The notes: generated from the sequence alone by a model not told the origin. Counted from the stretch's first letter, positions 1 to 8,640 are shown. The stretch is DNA of 40,754 nucleotides from Leptospira biflexa (GCA_020721905.1 DYLU01000021.1:1-40754), one strand, 5' to 3'. Numbers and translations: made by a program.

Positions 1-350
1 TATATTCCTTCGCTTTTGTCATGAATCCCGTTTTCATTTTTCCACGTCAAATACACAAAATACCATAATTTTTGGTATTTCATCAATACAATGAGAAATA
101 TTTAAGAAATATTTTAAAAATAAACTATTAATAAATACTGCTGCTAAATACATATAATCATCGAAAAAATTTATAGCAAAAGACAATGTATAACAATCAC
201 ATTGGATAATCATCAGCATCTCTAAAATTATATCCTAGTTACAATTTTATAACAAACAAAGATTAAGTATTTTCAATGATACATTATAAATAAATCTTTA
301 TGAGAGGGGTTTTCTTTTAACCAAATTATACGGATATGGATCAATCATAA
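1..350. other. AT-rich non-coding stretch
   Basis: No convincing gene is visible before the tRNA terminator. A 61-codon minus-strand open frame (34-219) has no ribosome binding site and a low-complexity Phe/Ile/Tyr-rich product, so I do not call it. An inverted repeat AAATACCA (58-65) / TGGTATTT (73-80) with a 7-nt spacer is present. On the minus strand it is followed by TTTTGTG, so it could be a weak terminator. Nothing else stands out. Confidence 0.5.
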
Positions 351-378
351 AATAAAAAATCCCTGCCACAGGAGGGAC
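351..378 (-). terminator. Rho-independent terminator of tRNA-Leu
   Basis: Read on the minus strand, a stem TCCCT/AGGGA, with an alternative inner stem CCTG-TGG-CAGG, is followed directly by TTTTTTATTTT. It lies about 55 nt past the 3' end of the tRNA-Leu gene and reads in the same direction, which fits an intrinsic terminator for that transcript. Confidence 0.7.
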
Positions 379-430
379 TCACAATCATTCATACAAGATT
401 TATACAGGCATACTCTGGATAATCATGATG

Positions 431-514
431 TGCCGAAGGAGGGACTCGAACCCTCATGGAGTTGCCCCCGGCGGATTTTGAGTCCGCTGCGTCTACCAAT
501 TCCACCACTTCGGC
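431..514 (-). tRNA. tRNA-Leu (anticodon CAA)
   Basis: The minus strand reads as a class II tRNA. The acceptor stem pairs GCCGAAG with CTTCGGC, followed by discriminator A. The anticodon stem GCGGA/TCCGC closes a seven-base loop CTCAAAA, giving anticodon CAA, which reads UUG. A long variable arm follows, and the T-arm contains GGTTCGAGTCC. The bases after the discriminator are CAT, so the CCA end is not encoded and must be added by a CCA-adding enzyme; a candidate lies at 9608-11026. The acceptor end closely resembles bacterial tRNA-Leu(CAA). Confidence 0.95.
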
Positions 515-526
515 AAAAATATTTAT

Positions 527-943
527 TTATTCTGGTTGAGGTATTTCTTCCACTTCAATATACTTGGCTTTAGCCCGGGCAACTATTTTTCCCATTTCGT
601 TTTCAATCTCAGCCCTATTCTCAATGACACGCTTATTCTTCTTCACAAACCAGCCCCTAATATACAGATTTTCTTCTATAAAAGCTGGCTGTAAATATCG
701 AATGGTTATTTCTCCAGTTAAGGCAATATATTCCATATACTTATTTACAGTCATCATAGTTTCATCTAAAACGCTGGCTATGATGCCAGCATGGATTATA
801 TTTGGAGGCCCCTCTAATGTTTGATCCGCTTTAAACTCACCATATGCTGTTTTTGTGTCTGGATCAAACTTAAGTTGAAGTTTCAAACCTCTTTCATTAG
901 ATTTTCCGCAACCAAAGCATGTTTTGTCTTCAAATTCAATCAT
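527..943 (-). CDS. PaaI-family hot-dog thioesterase
   Basis: This 138-residue protein fits a single hot-dog domain of the PaaI/YdiI acyl-CoA thioesterase family. An N-terminal C9-x2-C12-G motif (CFGCG) is typical of one subgroup. The helix and catalytic region reads GPPNIIHAG...LDET, with H51, D60 and E61 matching the family pattern HGG...LDEA. The usual second Gly after His is Ala-Gly here. It probably hydrolyses an acyl-CoA thioester in the cytoplasm; the substrate cannot be told. It lies just downstream of the tRNA-Leu gene on the opposite side of the tRNA terminator, and no clear Shine-Dalgarno sequence precedes its ATG. With the two acyl-CoA synthetases in the window it adds to a fatty-acyl theme, but it is not in an operon with them. 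Confidence 0.85.
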   Translation of the reverse strand: MIEFEDKTCFGCGKSNERGLKLQLKFDPDTKTAYGEFKADQTLEGPPNIIHAGIIASVLDETMMTVNKYMEYIALTGEITIRYLQPAFIEENLYIRGWFVKKNKRVIENRAEIENEMGKIVARAKAKYIEVEEIPQPE

Positions 944-1034
944 AGTGGCATATTTTTAAAATCAATGTATAATTGTCAAGAACTTTTCATATTATTGAGC
1001 ATTTACTCAAAATAACCGATTTGCATTTTTTCAA

Positions 1035-1316
1035 TCACTTGCCTTCATTCTTTATTTTTTCTATCAACAGATCAATTTCATCCTGATCCAGCCACTCATC
1101 TACATGTTCCGGCATTGCTTCTGTAGTCATCATATACATTTCTAAAGCCATAACAAGCTCTTCTTTAGTTAAAACCCCCATGGTTACAAGGATTTCACCA
1201 ATAAGCCTTCCAGGATTATCACGCTGTAGTTCCAGAGCTTCCTGCAATTGCTCTTCAGAAATTATACCATTATCAACCAGGAAAACCCCAACTTTTTTAT
1301 CATGGATATTTTTCAT
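1035..1316 (-). CDS. Stand-alone MshEN-like domain protein (possible c-di-GMP sensor)
   Basis: This 93-residue protein consists of little more than one domain resembling the N-terminal domain of GspE/PilB ATPases (MshEN). Two tandem half-motifs are visible. The first (about residues 8-31) is K-V-G-x2-L-V-x2-G-x-I-x4-L-x2-A-L-x2-Q. The second (about 37-60) is R-L-I-G-E-I-L-V-x2-G-V-L-x4-L-x2-A-L. In MshEN, such paired motifs bind cyclic di-GMP. The first half keeps Lys rather than the usual Arg, and the second has Tyr in place of the terminal Gln, so binding is uncertain. An acidic tail follows. There is no ATPase, no membrane segment, and no clear ribosome binding site before the ATG. It may be a small adaptor that couples second-messenger level to a partner protein; that role is inference. 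Confidence 0.6.
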   Translation of the reverse strand: MKNIHDKKVGVFLVDNGIISEEQLQEALELQRDNPGRLIGEILVTMGVLTKEELVMALEMYMMTTEAMPEHVDEWLDQDEIDLLIEKIKNEGK

Positions 1317-1460
1317 GTAAAGTTCACTTATTATTATTTTACTTAATATTAATATTAAAAATTTTATAAGTCAAGCCAAAAATTATTTGTTAAGAACTAT
1401 CGCTCAAATAAAAAAGGATTTACAAACATGCCATAACGTAATACCTTAGTTATTGTTGCT

Positions 1461-2042
1461 ATGAAATTAATGAAAATCTACATAGTGTGTTTACTGATGC
1501 TATTTGCTTTTATGGCAGCACGGAAAAACGTCTCATTTGTTGGCGTTGCTGTCTGCAAAAAATGCCATGAATCAGATGCTATCGGAAATCAGTATAAATA
1601 CTGGCAGCAATCCCCTCATGCAAAAGCATATTTACTGCTTAAACAGGAAAAATCACTATCACTGGCAAAAGAATTATCCATTGAAAACCCTTCTCATAAT
1701 GAAAAGTGCCTTGCATGCCACACTACAGGCTTAGGCAAAAACCCTGCTTTGTGGGAAGATGGCGTTGGATGTGAATCATGTCATGGTCCTGGAAGCATCT
1801 ACAATAGTTATGAAAATCATGTTGCATTAGGTAATCGCGAAGTGGCATACAGAAAAGCAGTATCATTAGGGATGTATCCAATATTAGGCACTGATGGTAT
1901 CAAAGCCCGTGAAAAGGTATGCAGAAGCTGTCACAATGAAAAACGTCCTTGCTATCCAAAAGACCCGGCGCAGCAACAACATCAGTATCTTCCCCTGCAA
2001 TTAATTGCAGATTTTGCATTTCCGCATCGCCTCATGCGCTAA
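1461..2042 (+). CDS. Tetraheme c-type cytochrome, cytochrome c554-like family
   Basis: This 193-residue exported protein has an N-terminal hydrophobic signal or anchor (about residues 4-20) and four CxxCH heme c motifs: CKKCH (32-36), CLACH (83-87), CESCH (104-108) and CRSCH (154-158). The WQQSPHA segment (49-54) matches the W-x2-S-x-HA motif of the cytochrome c554/multiheme family, where the His is a distal heme ligand. It is expected to be periplasmic and to carry electrons; the partner is unknown. The gene stands alone, convergent with the next gene and ending 10 bp from it. The last 30 residues are Gln-rich and do not look like the usual family ending, so a 3' frameshift or decayed tail is possible. 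No obvious Shine-Dalgarno is seen, and Met4 is an alternative start. Confidence 0.85.
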   Translation: MKLMKIYIVCLLMLFAFMAARKNVSFVGVAVCKKCHESDAIGNQYKYWQQSPHAKAYLLLKQEKSLSLAKELSIENPSHNEKCLACHTTGLGKNPALWEDGVGCESCHGPGSIYNSYENHVALGNREVAYRKAVSLGMYPILGTDGIKAREKVCRSCHNEKRPCYPKDPAQQQHQYLPLQLIADFAFPHRLMR

Positions 2043-2052
2043 TACTTCCTGT

Positions 2053-2958
2053 CTACATAAGCCAGCTGAATGCTTTTGCCCGTGCCATTAAAAGCTTTAA
2101 AGATTTTATTTCTTCTTCAAAACCGGAAAGAAGTTCCGGCCTCATGATTCCTAAGCTGTCAAACACTTCAGTACCTCCTTCCATATACCATTGCCGCAAA
2201 CTACCACGATATGACGTTGTGGTGGTACTCATTTTTGATGTATCATACAATGTATATATATGTGCATGAAATTGTTGCATAAACAAAAGTTGCGCAAGCA
2301 TGGTATACACTTCTTCCAGAGTATAGATGACATTTGCCAACCGATTAAGTTTAATGATATCATGAATAAAAATGTCAGCCTCATCAGATTTATATAACAC
2401 AATTGAATTTTTTTTAGGCAGTTTACCGGCAATATGCATCTTGGCTATCTCATTGGTGTTAACCTGTGAGCAGTTAATACATAACATATCCACCATATCA
2501 TTGGCAGTGCAACAGGTTTCAAGATTGACATATTCTAACGTGTCATACCCAAATTTTTTTATAATGAGCGATAGCCCACGCACATTGTAAATGTTGCTGT
2601 CAACAATACCTACTGTCCCGTTAATCCTGTCTGCAAAGGCAGTGCAATAGTATGGAATGCAGCTATATGCAGACAGATGAAACGCAGCCGGGATTCCGAA
2701 CCTTATCATATGTTCTTTTTTTATATGTTCACGTTCCCGATAAATACCAATACAGTTGACATTGCTGTCGATTAAAACTGGCAACAACGGTTCAATATCT
2801 TGAATATTACTGCAATCAAAGAGCAGTGTACTCTTTTGAAGGATTCCACCGGGTAACGTATTACCATCAACCACACTTATTTGTGCATCGGCACCTAATT
2901 GCATCTTTAGATGTTTTTTTGTATTTTCGTCAAACCCAAGGATGTAATAGTGTTGCAT
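2053..2958 (-). CDS. Unrecognised protein, possible tandem degenerate receiver domains
   Basis: I do not recognise a named family for this 301-residue soluble protein. It has two alternating beta/alpha stretches. The first (about 1-110) runs YYILGFDE, then STLLFD with D48 at the end of the third strand, then NCIGIY. The second (about 115-225) runs TVGIVDSN, MLCINC and SIVLYK. The spacing resembles two response-regulator receiver folds, the second lacking the phospho-acceptor Asp. A helical C-terminal part with a Ser/Thr-rich patch follows. It starts 33 bp downstream of the chemoreceptor gene on the same strand, so the two are probably co-transcribed. That makes a signalling role likely but not shown. 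No clear ribosome binding site is seen. Confidence 0.5.
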   Translation of the reverse strand: MQHYYILGFDENTKKHLKMQLGADAQISVVDGNTLPGGILQKSTLLFDCSNIQDIEPLLPVLIDSNVNCIGIYREREHIKKEHMIRFGIPAAFHLSAYSCIPYYCTAFADRINGTVGIVDSNIYNVRGLSLIIKKFGYDTLEYVNLETCCTANDMVDMLCINCSQVNTNEIAKMHIAGKLPKKNSIVLYKSDEADIFIHDIIKLNRLANVIYTLEEVYTMLAQLLFMQQFHAHIYTLYDTSKMSTTTTSYRGSLRQWYMEGGTEVFDSLGIMRPELLSGFEEEIKSLKLLMARAKAFSWLM

Positions 2959-2991
2959 TATAGTTTCAATTTACTTTCTATGGTTTTTGAT

Positions 2992-4533
2992 TTATACCAC
3001 ATCAATAGCAGACACCTGCTTTTCCATAATCTCAGACATAGCAAGAATCTCTTCAGAACTTTCAGCAAGCACAAGCGCACCTGAAGCATTTGCCTGAGTA
3101 AGCTCATTAATAACTGATATTGATTTTACAATTTCAGCAGAAGCATTCTTTTGCTCTTCTGATGCATTGCGAATCTCCTCTGCCCGTTTTTTTACCTCAT
3201 TGGAAGTACTCATAACCTGAGCATTGACCTGCGACTGCTGCTGCATAAACTCAGCTAACAGCCCAACCATGGTATTAATGTCATCCACACCCTGAATTAT
3301 TCCGCTCATTGTAGCAACAGTTTGATCTACATTCCCTTTCCCTTTCTGAATCTCCCTCTCATTTGTATTAATAAGGATTTCTATTTCCTTAACACTGAGT
3401 GAAGTCCGGTCTGCTAATTTTGAAATTTCATCAGCAACAACGGCAAACCCTCTTCCTGCATCACCTGCACGTGCTGCTTCAATTGCTGCATTCAGTGAAA
3501 GTAAATTTATCTGATCCGAAATTTCTTTAATAATATTCATTATGCCTGTCATCTCACCTGAGCTTTGACTGATAGTGCCCATGCTGTTATTCATCTCATC
3601 AAGCTGCCGCGCACCGGATTTTGCATGTTCCTTGATACCTAATGTCCGCTGCAGTGCATTGTTAATCTTATCTTCCATTTTGGAAATAAGCTCTGATAGT
3701 TTTGATGTCTGATCTGCAAACTGAACAATGCCATTATACTGATAATCTGCATTATTAGCAACATTTTCAACACCAGCAGATATTTCCTCTATTGTAGCAG
3801 TTATTTCTTCTGCAATTGCAGCCTGATCCTGTGCATTCTTTGAAAATTTTTTAGATGTTTCTGTCATTTTTCCTGATGATTCCGCAAGTTTCAAAGAAAT
3901 ATCTTTAACTGCTTCAAGAAGCTTTTTTATACGCATAAGCTGGTCTTTATTTTCCAGTTCTTCCTGGAGCTTTGCAATGGTGACTTCCATTAAACGCAAA
4001 AGCATATAGCTTATTGCGGTTATAATGATTAGTTCAAAGGTAAAATCAATAATTGTCACTGTCTTAACCTTATCCGTTAATAGATCAGTTCTGATTAAAG
4101 ACAAAAACGAAAAGATGAGTGAAAGTATCGCTACCACAATGACCATGTTCCGTGAACAGAATAATGCACTAAATACAATTAAAACTAAAAACTGATAATT
4201 AGTAAGGATTATTCCCTCATTGTATGCCATAGAGCCAAAGTTTACCAATAATCCCAAAGCTATAACCGATCCAATGACCGAAACATTAGCTGCAATAAAA
4301 TACTTCCCTGAATATAATAGTACAATACCTGAAACAAGAAATACAAATATAACAATCATTACTACATTTATAAGTGATAATAATGAGCGCTGAGCTATAA
4401 CATTTTGTGCAATAAAAAAAGCAGCTATAAGTCCACTGCATATAAGCAGAAAATAGGTAAGTGTTTTTGCCCGCAGCTGGATTATAAACGATGCATCCTG
4501 GTACGAATGATTAATTATGTGTATTACATTCAT
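2992..4533 (-). CDS. Methyl-accepting chemotaxis protein with multi-helix membrane domain
   Basis: This 513-residue chemoreceptor begins with about six hydrophobic helices (roughly 24-44, 53-73, 80-98, 113-125, 130-147, 160-180) instead of the usual two helices around a periplasmic ligand domain. A short linker without a recognisable HAMP domain leads into the long coiled-coil signalling domain. The hairpin tip (about 338-375) carries the hallmark sequence [18 protein letters not shown] followed by [11 protein letters not shown], the CheA/CheW contact region. The polytopic input domain suggests sensing within or close to the membrane. No CheR-tethering pentapeptide ends the protein. A GGAG ribosome binding site sits 8 nt before the ATG. 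The gene downstream on the same strand encodes a possible receiver-like protein. Confidence 0.92.
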   Translation of the reverse strand: MNVIHIINHSYQDASFIIQLRAKTLTYFLLICSGLIAAFFIAQNVIAQRSLLSLINVVMIVIFVFLVSGIVLLYSGKYFIAANVSVIGSVIALGLLVNFGSMAYNEGIILTNYQFLVLIVFSALFCSRNMVIVVAILSLIFSFLSLIRTDLLTDKVKTVTIIDFTFELIIITAISYMLLRLMEVTIAKLQEELENKDQLMRIKKLLEAVKDISLKLAESSGKMTETSKKFSKNAQDQAAIAEEITATIEEISAGVENVANNADYQYNGIVQFADQTSKLSELISKMEDKINNALQRTLGIKEHAKSGARQLDEMNNSMGTISQSSGEMTGIMNIIKEISDQINLLSLNAAIEAARAGDAGRGFAVVADEISKLADRTSLSVKEIEILINTNEREIQKGKGNVDQTVATMSGIIQGVDDINTMVGLLAEFMQQQSQVNAQVMSTSNEVKKRAEEIRNASEEQKNASAEIVKSISVINELTQANASGALVLAESSEEILAMSEIMEKQVSAIDVV

Positions 4534-4670
4534 CTTAAATCTCCACTAATAAAATATAAATTCCGTGAAATCTATTTTAACAAATACATGAATATTGGGA
4601 AAGCTGGCATGACATATGCCACAGAAATGATATATATTCAACCATGAGGATAATAACTAAAAATATTTCT

Positions 4671-4693
4671 GTCAAATATATTTTATATTTGAC
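4671..4693. promoter_or_regulatory. Perfect 10-bp inverted repeat upstream of the Yip1 gene
   Basis: GTCAAATATA and its exact complement TATATTTGAC are separated by TTT, 86 bp upstream of the ATG at 4779. No T-run follows, so an operator is more likely than a terminator. The binding protein is unknown. Confidence 0.35.
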
Positions 4694-4778
4694 TTAGAAT
4701 CTTAAACTAAGTACTGTAATGACCATTGGTTGTGTTATGTTGGAATAAGAATACCAATTAAATTATAAGGAGGAAAGT

Positions 4779-5477
4779 ATGGCTGGTAGCTTTGATTTTT
4801 CACAATTCATCAATGATTCAAAAGCAACACTATTAGCTCCAAAAGATTATTTTTCATCCATGCCTAAGGAAGGTGGCCTTGCCGAACCTATCATTAAAGC
4901 GGCTGTGTATGGTCTTATTTCAGGGATACTCTATTTTATCTTTTCGTTGCTGCATCTTTCAGCTTTTCCCATGTTTGGGGGCAAAGCAGTAGCTGCTTTA
5001 ATTGGCACACCAATCTTTGCCGTCATTGGGCTTTTCATTGGCGGAGTAATCATGCTTGTTATCTCGGCAATATGCGGTGGCAACACAGCATTTGAAGCAA
5101 ATGCCCGTGTAGTTGCTGCATTAATGGTACTAGGTCCTATTCAGGCGTTATTCTCATTTTTAACTGGCATTAATTTTTATTTAGGATTGATAGTATCTGC
5201 ATTGGTTGCGCTGTATGGGCTTTATCTTGCCTTTATAGCACTTACCAATGCGCTATCTGCCAAGGAAAATGTTGCAAAGATTGTGATTGGGATTCTGGCA
5301 GTTTTATATGTTCTTTCGTTGTATGGTTCTTTTAAAGCATATCGGTTTGCAGGGCATATGGGAGAGCAGATGATGCAGCAAACTGAAAAATTAACTGATG
5401 AACAGCAAAAGGCTCTGGAACAGTTACAAAAGCTACAAAAACAGCTTGAAAATATGGGTCAGGAAAAAGAAGAATAA
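4779..5477 (+). CDS. Yip1-domain polytopic membrane protein
   Basis: This 232-residue inner-membrane protein resembles the bacterial Yip1/YIF1 domain family. After an amphipathic N-terminus containing P-K-D-Y-F (a segment common in this family, often L-x-P-x-x-F/Y-F), there are about five hydrophobic helices (roughly 38-58, 70-98, 106-126, 130-155, 165-183). The C-terminal 45 residues are charged and predicted to form a coiled coil rich in Gln and Glu. The family has no defined enzymatic role in bacteria. A strong ribosome binding site AAGGAGG (4767-4773) fixes the start. The gene is a single unit with its own terminator downstream and a perfect inverted repeat upstream. Confidence 0.8.
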   Translation: MAGSFDFSQFINDSKATLLAPKDYFSSMPKEGGLAEPIIKAAVYGLISGILYFIFSLLHLSAFPMFGGKAVAALIGTPIFAVIGLFIGGVIMLVISAICGGNTAFEANARVVAALMVLGPIQALFSFLTGINFYLGLIVSALVALYGLYLAFIALTNALSAKENVAKIVIGILAVLYVLSLYGSFKAYRFAGHMGEQMMQQTEKLTDEQQKALEQLQKLQKQLENMGQEKEE

Positions 5478-5491
5478 CTCTAATACCATAA

Positions 5492-5526
5492 TCCCAGCAG
5501 GGAATTCCTGCTGGGAATGATTTTTT
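5492..5526 (+). terminator. Rho-independent terminator after the Yip1 gene
   Basis: Perfect 10-bp stem TCCCAGCAGG / CCTGCTGGGA (5492-5501, 5507-5516) with loop GAATT, then ATGA and six T. It lies 14 nt past the Yip1 stop codon. The opposite strand lacks a good T-run, so it acts mainly on the plus strand, although the convergent carbonic anhydrase gene ends just beyond it. Confidence 0.9.
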
Positions 5527-5531
5527 GAATT

Positions 5532-6146
5532 TTACAATTTCTTCTTCCTATACCCTTCTGCCAACGACACATTGACATGAATCACGCCATCATTTAAGTT
5601 TTTAAAAGGGTAGTTTTCATCTATAACCGGAAGAGCATCAGCATCGTTTTGTGTTTTAATAACTGATCCGGCCGGGACGTAGCGCCCGTCAGGTATGGTT
5701 ACACCCATAATAAGCGACTTTGGCTCTACCACACAGCCTTTGCCAACCTTTGCTCTGAATACTAAACTTTGCATCCCAATAAAGGAGTTGTCACCCACAT
5801 ATGCAGGACCATGAATCTGCACCTGATGAGCCAGTGAAACACGACTGCCAATATATACCGCATATTTTTTCCCGCTCACTTCCACCAGATTTTTTTCAAT
5901 TGCGTGGCCATTGTGTTCGGTTTCAAGTGCGTGAATAATAACTCCATCCTGAACATTTGAATCATCACCCACAAATATAGGCTGACCCTCATCGCCGCGC
6001 ACTGATGCAAATGGTGCAACCATTACATGTTTCCCAATAATAACATTGCCAATGACTGCCGCTTGCGGATGAATATATGCCGTTTCGTCAACCACGGGAG
6101 TATATTCTTTAGCAATAAAATCAGTTATAACGTTGTCATGAATCAT
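5532..6146 (-). CDS. Gamma-class carbonic anhydrase, Cam type
   Basis: This 204-residue left-handed beta-helix protein interconverts CO2 and bicarbonate. It resembles the archetypal Cam of Methanosarcina thermophila along its whole length, more than the shorter CamH/YrdA group. Numbered from the chosen start, R50, D52 and Q66 match the conserved structural and active-site residues. H72, H107 and H112 match the three metal ligands. E75, in HALE, matches the Glu84 proton shuttle that CamH proteins lack. The segments NVQDG, SLAHQ and VTIPDGRYVPAG are also Cam-like. No signal peptide is present, whereas Cam has one, so this copy should be cytoplasmic. I chose the ATG at 6146 because GGAGG (6151-6155) lies just before it; an upstream in-frame GTG at 6161 would put that site inside the gene. 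Confidence 0.88.
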   Translation of the reverse strand: MIHDNVITDFIAKEYTPVVDETAYIHPQAAVIGNVIIGKHVMVAPFASVRGDEGQPIFVGDDSNVQDGVIIHALETEHNGHAIEKNLVEVSGKKYAVYIGSRVSLAHQVQIHGPAYVGDNSFIGMQSLVFRAKVGKGCVVEPKSLIMGVTIPDGRYVPAGSVIKTQNDADALPVIDENYPFKNLNDGVIHVNVSLAEGYRKKKL

Positions 6147-6322
6147 AATTCCTCCATACACTATATTAGAGTTATGAAATGCATTGTATATTATTAGTAT
6201 GAATCCATATTTTTATGGCAAACTGTCAACAAATTAATACAAAGGTTATTTAATGAATTTAAAAAAAGCGTTGATGAATATACCGTTACTATTATCATTT
6301 AACAAAATCTATAAGGTTTATT

Positions 6323-8614
6323 ATGTTTAAACAGTTTTTACATAAAAAAGGAATATCAAATGTATTCCTTTTGGCAACGGATTCAACGCTGCATGAGCGC
6401 ATTGTGCGCTACTTAAACCGAAATCACATTACATTTTCCATACTGCAACCAAACAGCCCAATACCAGAGCCACTATCGCTATTAATTCTGCCTTTAAGCA
6501 TGCACACAATAACACCAGTTTCTGATTTTTTGAACAGGATGTTACAATCTGAACTCACACCACGTTTGCTTTTTGCAACTGATTTTGCTGTCACTACACG
6601 CTTTAAAAAACGTTTCAGCCTTGCCGGAATCGTTGGTATCCTGGAGCTATCGGAACGACCTCATTTTATTAAACTTGACACACACACACTGCAGTCCAAT
6701 CCCACTGCATCATTAAATGCGCTGATGTATATTACTGAAAACCTTATCTCACGCAATATTTACAAGTTGCTGTCGCAGAACATTTTATACAATGCCATTG
6801 TAAAACTTCATCCTTCAGTGGTGTGCATTACTACACTTCAGGGGACAATAATTTATTTCAGAACACAACGGCAATATTTTTCCCATAACAACATAAAAAA
6901 ATTGCTCTACGGCAAAAAAATCCAGGATCTTTCCATACATCCTGAAAAAATAGAACACCTTTTTTTGCTCATAGAAAAAAATGCAGAACAACGCGAATCT
7001 GAAATAACATTCAGAATGAATGGCAATGATATAAATTTACTGGTCACCGGCGAAAAGATACAGCTGTATAAAAATTTCAGCGCATACCTGCTTATTGGGA
7101 TAAACATTACACCACAACGCAAAACTGAGGACCTTCTTCTATCATCAGAGCTTCGATACCGTACGCTTGTTGAAAATCTTCCTGATGGATTGTCGCTCTC
7201 AAAAGGACTCACGCTTCTTTATGCTAATCCACAGTTTTTTAAAATCTTCAATCTATCTCCTGGAACACTGGTTTCCCAGATACAATTGCAAGCATTAATA
7301 CATCCATCTGATTGGGGTACACTTGCTGCACTGCTAAGCAAGGTTATTGAAACTTCCACCACTATCACCGTACGCGCAATAACTTCCTTAAAAAAAGAAT
7401 TAATCCTTGAGCTTGGCATTATAAGCTTTCAAAGCGATAGTTCATTATATCACCAGATTTACTGGCATGATATCACCCAAACACGCCAACTGTGGGACAA
7501 AATCCTTCAATCAGAACGCCTTTCTGCTATTGGAGAACTGGCATCAGGGATTACTCATGAATTTAACAATATACTTACCAGTATCCAGGGATATGTGCAA
7601 TACACTATCGATAACCCTGATGACACTGAAGCAAATAAAAAAGCATTTCAGGTCATTGGCAAGATGACCGAACAGGGACATGCTATTTTAAAAAATCTTT
7701 CTATGTTGACACGCAAAGACATTACCAACAAGGAACGCCACCCCATAGCTGACGTTATTAATGATATTCTTAGCATTCAGGAAAAGATCTTATTAAAAGA
7801 TAATATTACATTAGTTAAACATTTTAATAAAAATCCAGTGTGTTATATTGATGCCGGACTTATTCAGCAAGTTTTTCTTAACATTGTATTAAACGCGGTT
7901 CACGCTATACGCCCCAAAGGGAAAGGAACTATAACCATTGCTGTGGACGAAACCAATGGGCATGCCGTTATAACCATTCACGACACTGGTATTGGGATAG
8001 ATCCCAAAATAAAAGATGAAATATTTAATCCATTTTTTACCACAAAAACAGGTGCACATAATATTGTTGGCACCGGCATGGGTTTGTCTATTTCAAAAAA
8101 CATCATTGAACAGCATAACGGAAAAATATATTTTCACAGCATCCCTGAAAAAGAAACATCCTTCATTATTGAATTACCCAAACTTACCACCTCATATTTA
8201 CCCAAAGAAATTGATACCTGCAACCAATCAGCTGATATTAGTACCTTATCAGTACTCATTGTTGATGATGATGATGCAATACGACAATTTTTCAAAACAT
8301 TATTGCAATCATTGGGAATTAAATCCATAACATTTGCCACCAATGGCTTTGAGGCATATTCTTTATGCAAAAATAATACCTACGATATCATCTTTATGGA
8401 TGTATCAATGCCTGTATTATCAGGCATTGACGCATACCGGATGATTCAGGATGAAAATCCTGACCAAAAGGTTGTATTTATAACAGGCATTTTTTATGAA
8501 GATGAAATAAAAGAGATAGTTGACAAACATAATGCCTTTGGCTACATTAAAAAACCCTTTGATATCAAGGAAATTAAATCATTGCTCTATTCAATTGCAT
8601 CTTGCAAATTTTAG
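6323..8614 (+). CDS. Hybrid sensor histidine kinase with C-terminal receiver
   Basis: This 763-residue soluble two-component kinase shows no membrane helix, so it senses a cytoplasmic signal. About residues 12-120 form a receiver-like alpha/beta region without the acidic cluster. Two PAS-like regions follow (about 155-265 and 275-390). The HisKA region has the phospho-accepting His412 in THEFNNIL. The ATPase domain shows the N box (NIVLNAVHA), DTGIGI and GTGMGLSI. A receiver (about 642-760) has the acidic pair in VDDDD, phospho-acceptor D693 in MDVSMP, and K744 in IKKPF. The THEFNN form is typical of HPK4-type kinases. No cognate regulator is adjacent. AAGG about 7 nt before the ATG is a weak ribosome binding site. 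The stop codon lies inside a long hairpin that precedes the MTA phosphorylase gene. Confidence 0.93.
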   Translation: MFKQFLHKKGISNVFLLATDSTLHERIVRYLNRNHITFSILQPNSPIPEPLSLLILPLSMHTITPVSDFLNRMLQSELTPRLLFATDFAVTTRFKKRFSLAGIVGILELSERPHFIKLDTHTLQSNPTASLNALMYITENLISRNIYKLLSQNILYNAIVKLHPSVVCITTLQGTIIYFRTQRQYFSHNNIKKLLYGKKIQDLSIHPEKIEHLFLLIEKNAEQRESEITFRMNGNDINLLVTGEKIQLYKNFSAYLLIGINITPQRKTEDLLLSSELRYRTLVENLPDGLSLSKGLTLLYANPQFFKIFNLSPGTLVSQIQLQALIHPSDWGTLAALLSKVIETSTTITVRAITSLKKELILELGIISFQSDSSLYHQIYWHDITQTRQLWDKILQSERLSAIGELASGITHEFNNILTSIQGYVQYTIDNPDDTEANKKAFQVIGKMTEQGHAILKNLSMLTRKDITNKERHPIADVINDILSIQEKILLKDNITLVKHFNKNPVCYIDAGLIQQVFLNIVLNAVHAIRPKGKGTITIAVDETNGHAVITIHDTGIGIDPKIKDEIFNPFFTTKTGAHNIVGTGMGLSISKNIIEQHNGKIYFHSIPEKETSFIIELPKLTTSYLPKEIDTCNQSADISTLSVLIVDDDDAIRQFFKTLLQSLGIKSITFATNGFEAYSLCKNNTYDIIFMDVSMPVLSGIDAYRMIQDENPDQKVVFITGIFYEDEIKEIVDKHNAFGYIKKPFDIKEIKSLLYSIASCKF

Positions 8615-8640
8615 AGATACAATGCATTGTGTCTCTAAAA
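8609..8640 (+). repeat. 32-nt hairpin overlapping the kinase stop codon
   Basis: The arms are 8609-8624 and 8625-8640: TTTTAGAGATACAATG pairs with CATTGTGTCTCTAAAA, with only one G-T wobble. As RNA it gives about 14 pairs closed by a TGCA loop. The kinase stop TAG lies in the left arm. The next bases ATAAATTTATT are not a proper T-run. It may be a weak terminator, an attenuator or an RNA processing site between the kinase and the MTA phosphorylase gene 40 nt downstream. Confidence 0.55.

Noticed and set aside
34-219. 61-codon minus-strand open frame
   Set aside because: No ribosome binding site, low-complexity hydrophobic product in very AT-rich DNA, and no recognisable family.
1949-2269. 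106-codon plus-strand frame that could continue the cytochrome after a frameshift
   Set aside because: Most of it is antisense to the well-formed minus-strand gene at 2053-2958 and it carries no heme motif, so it is taken as a shadow.
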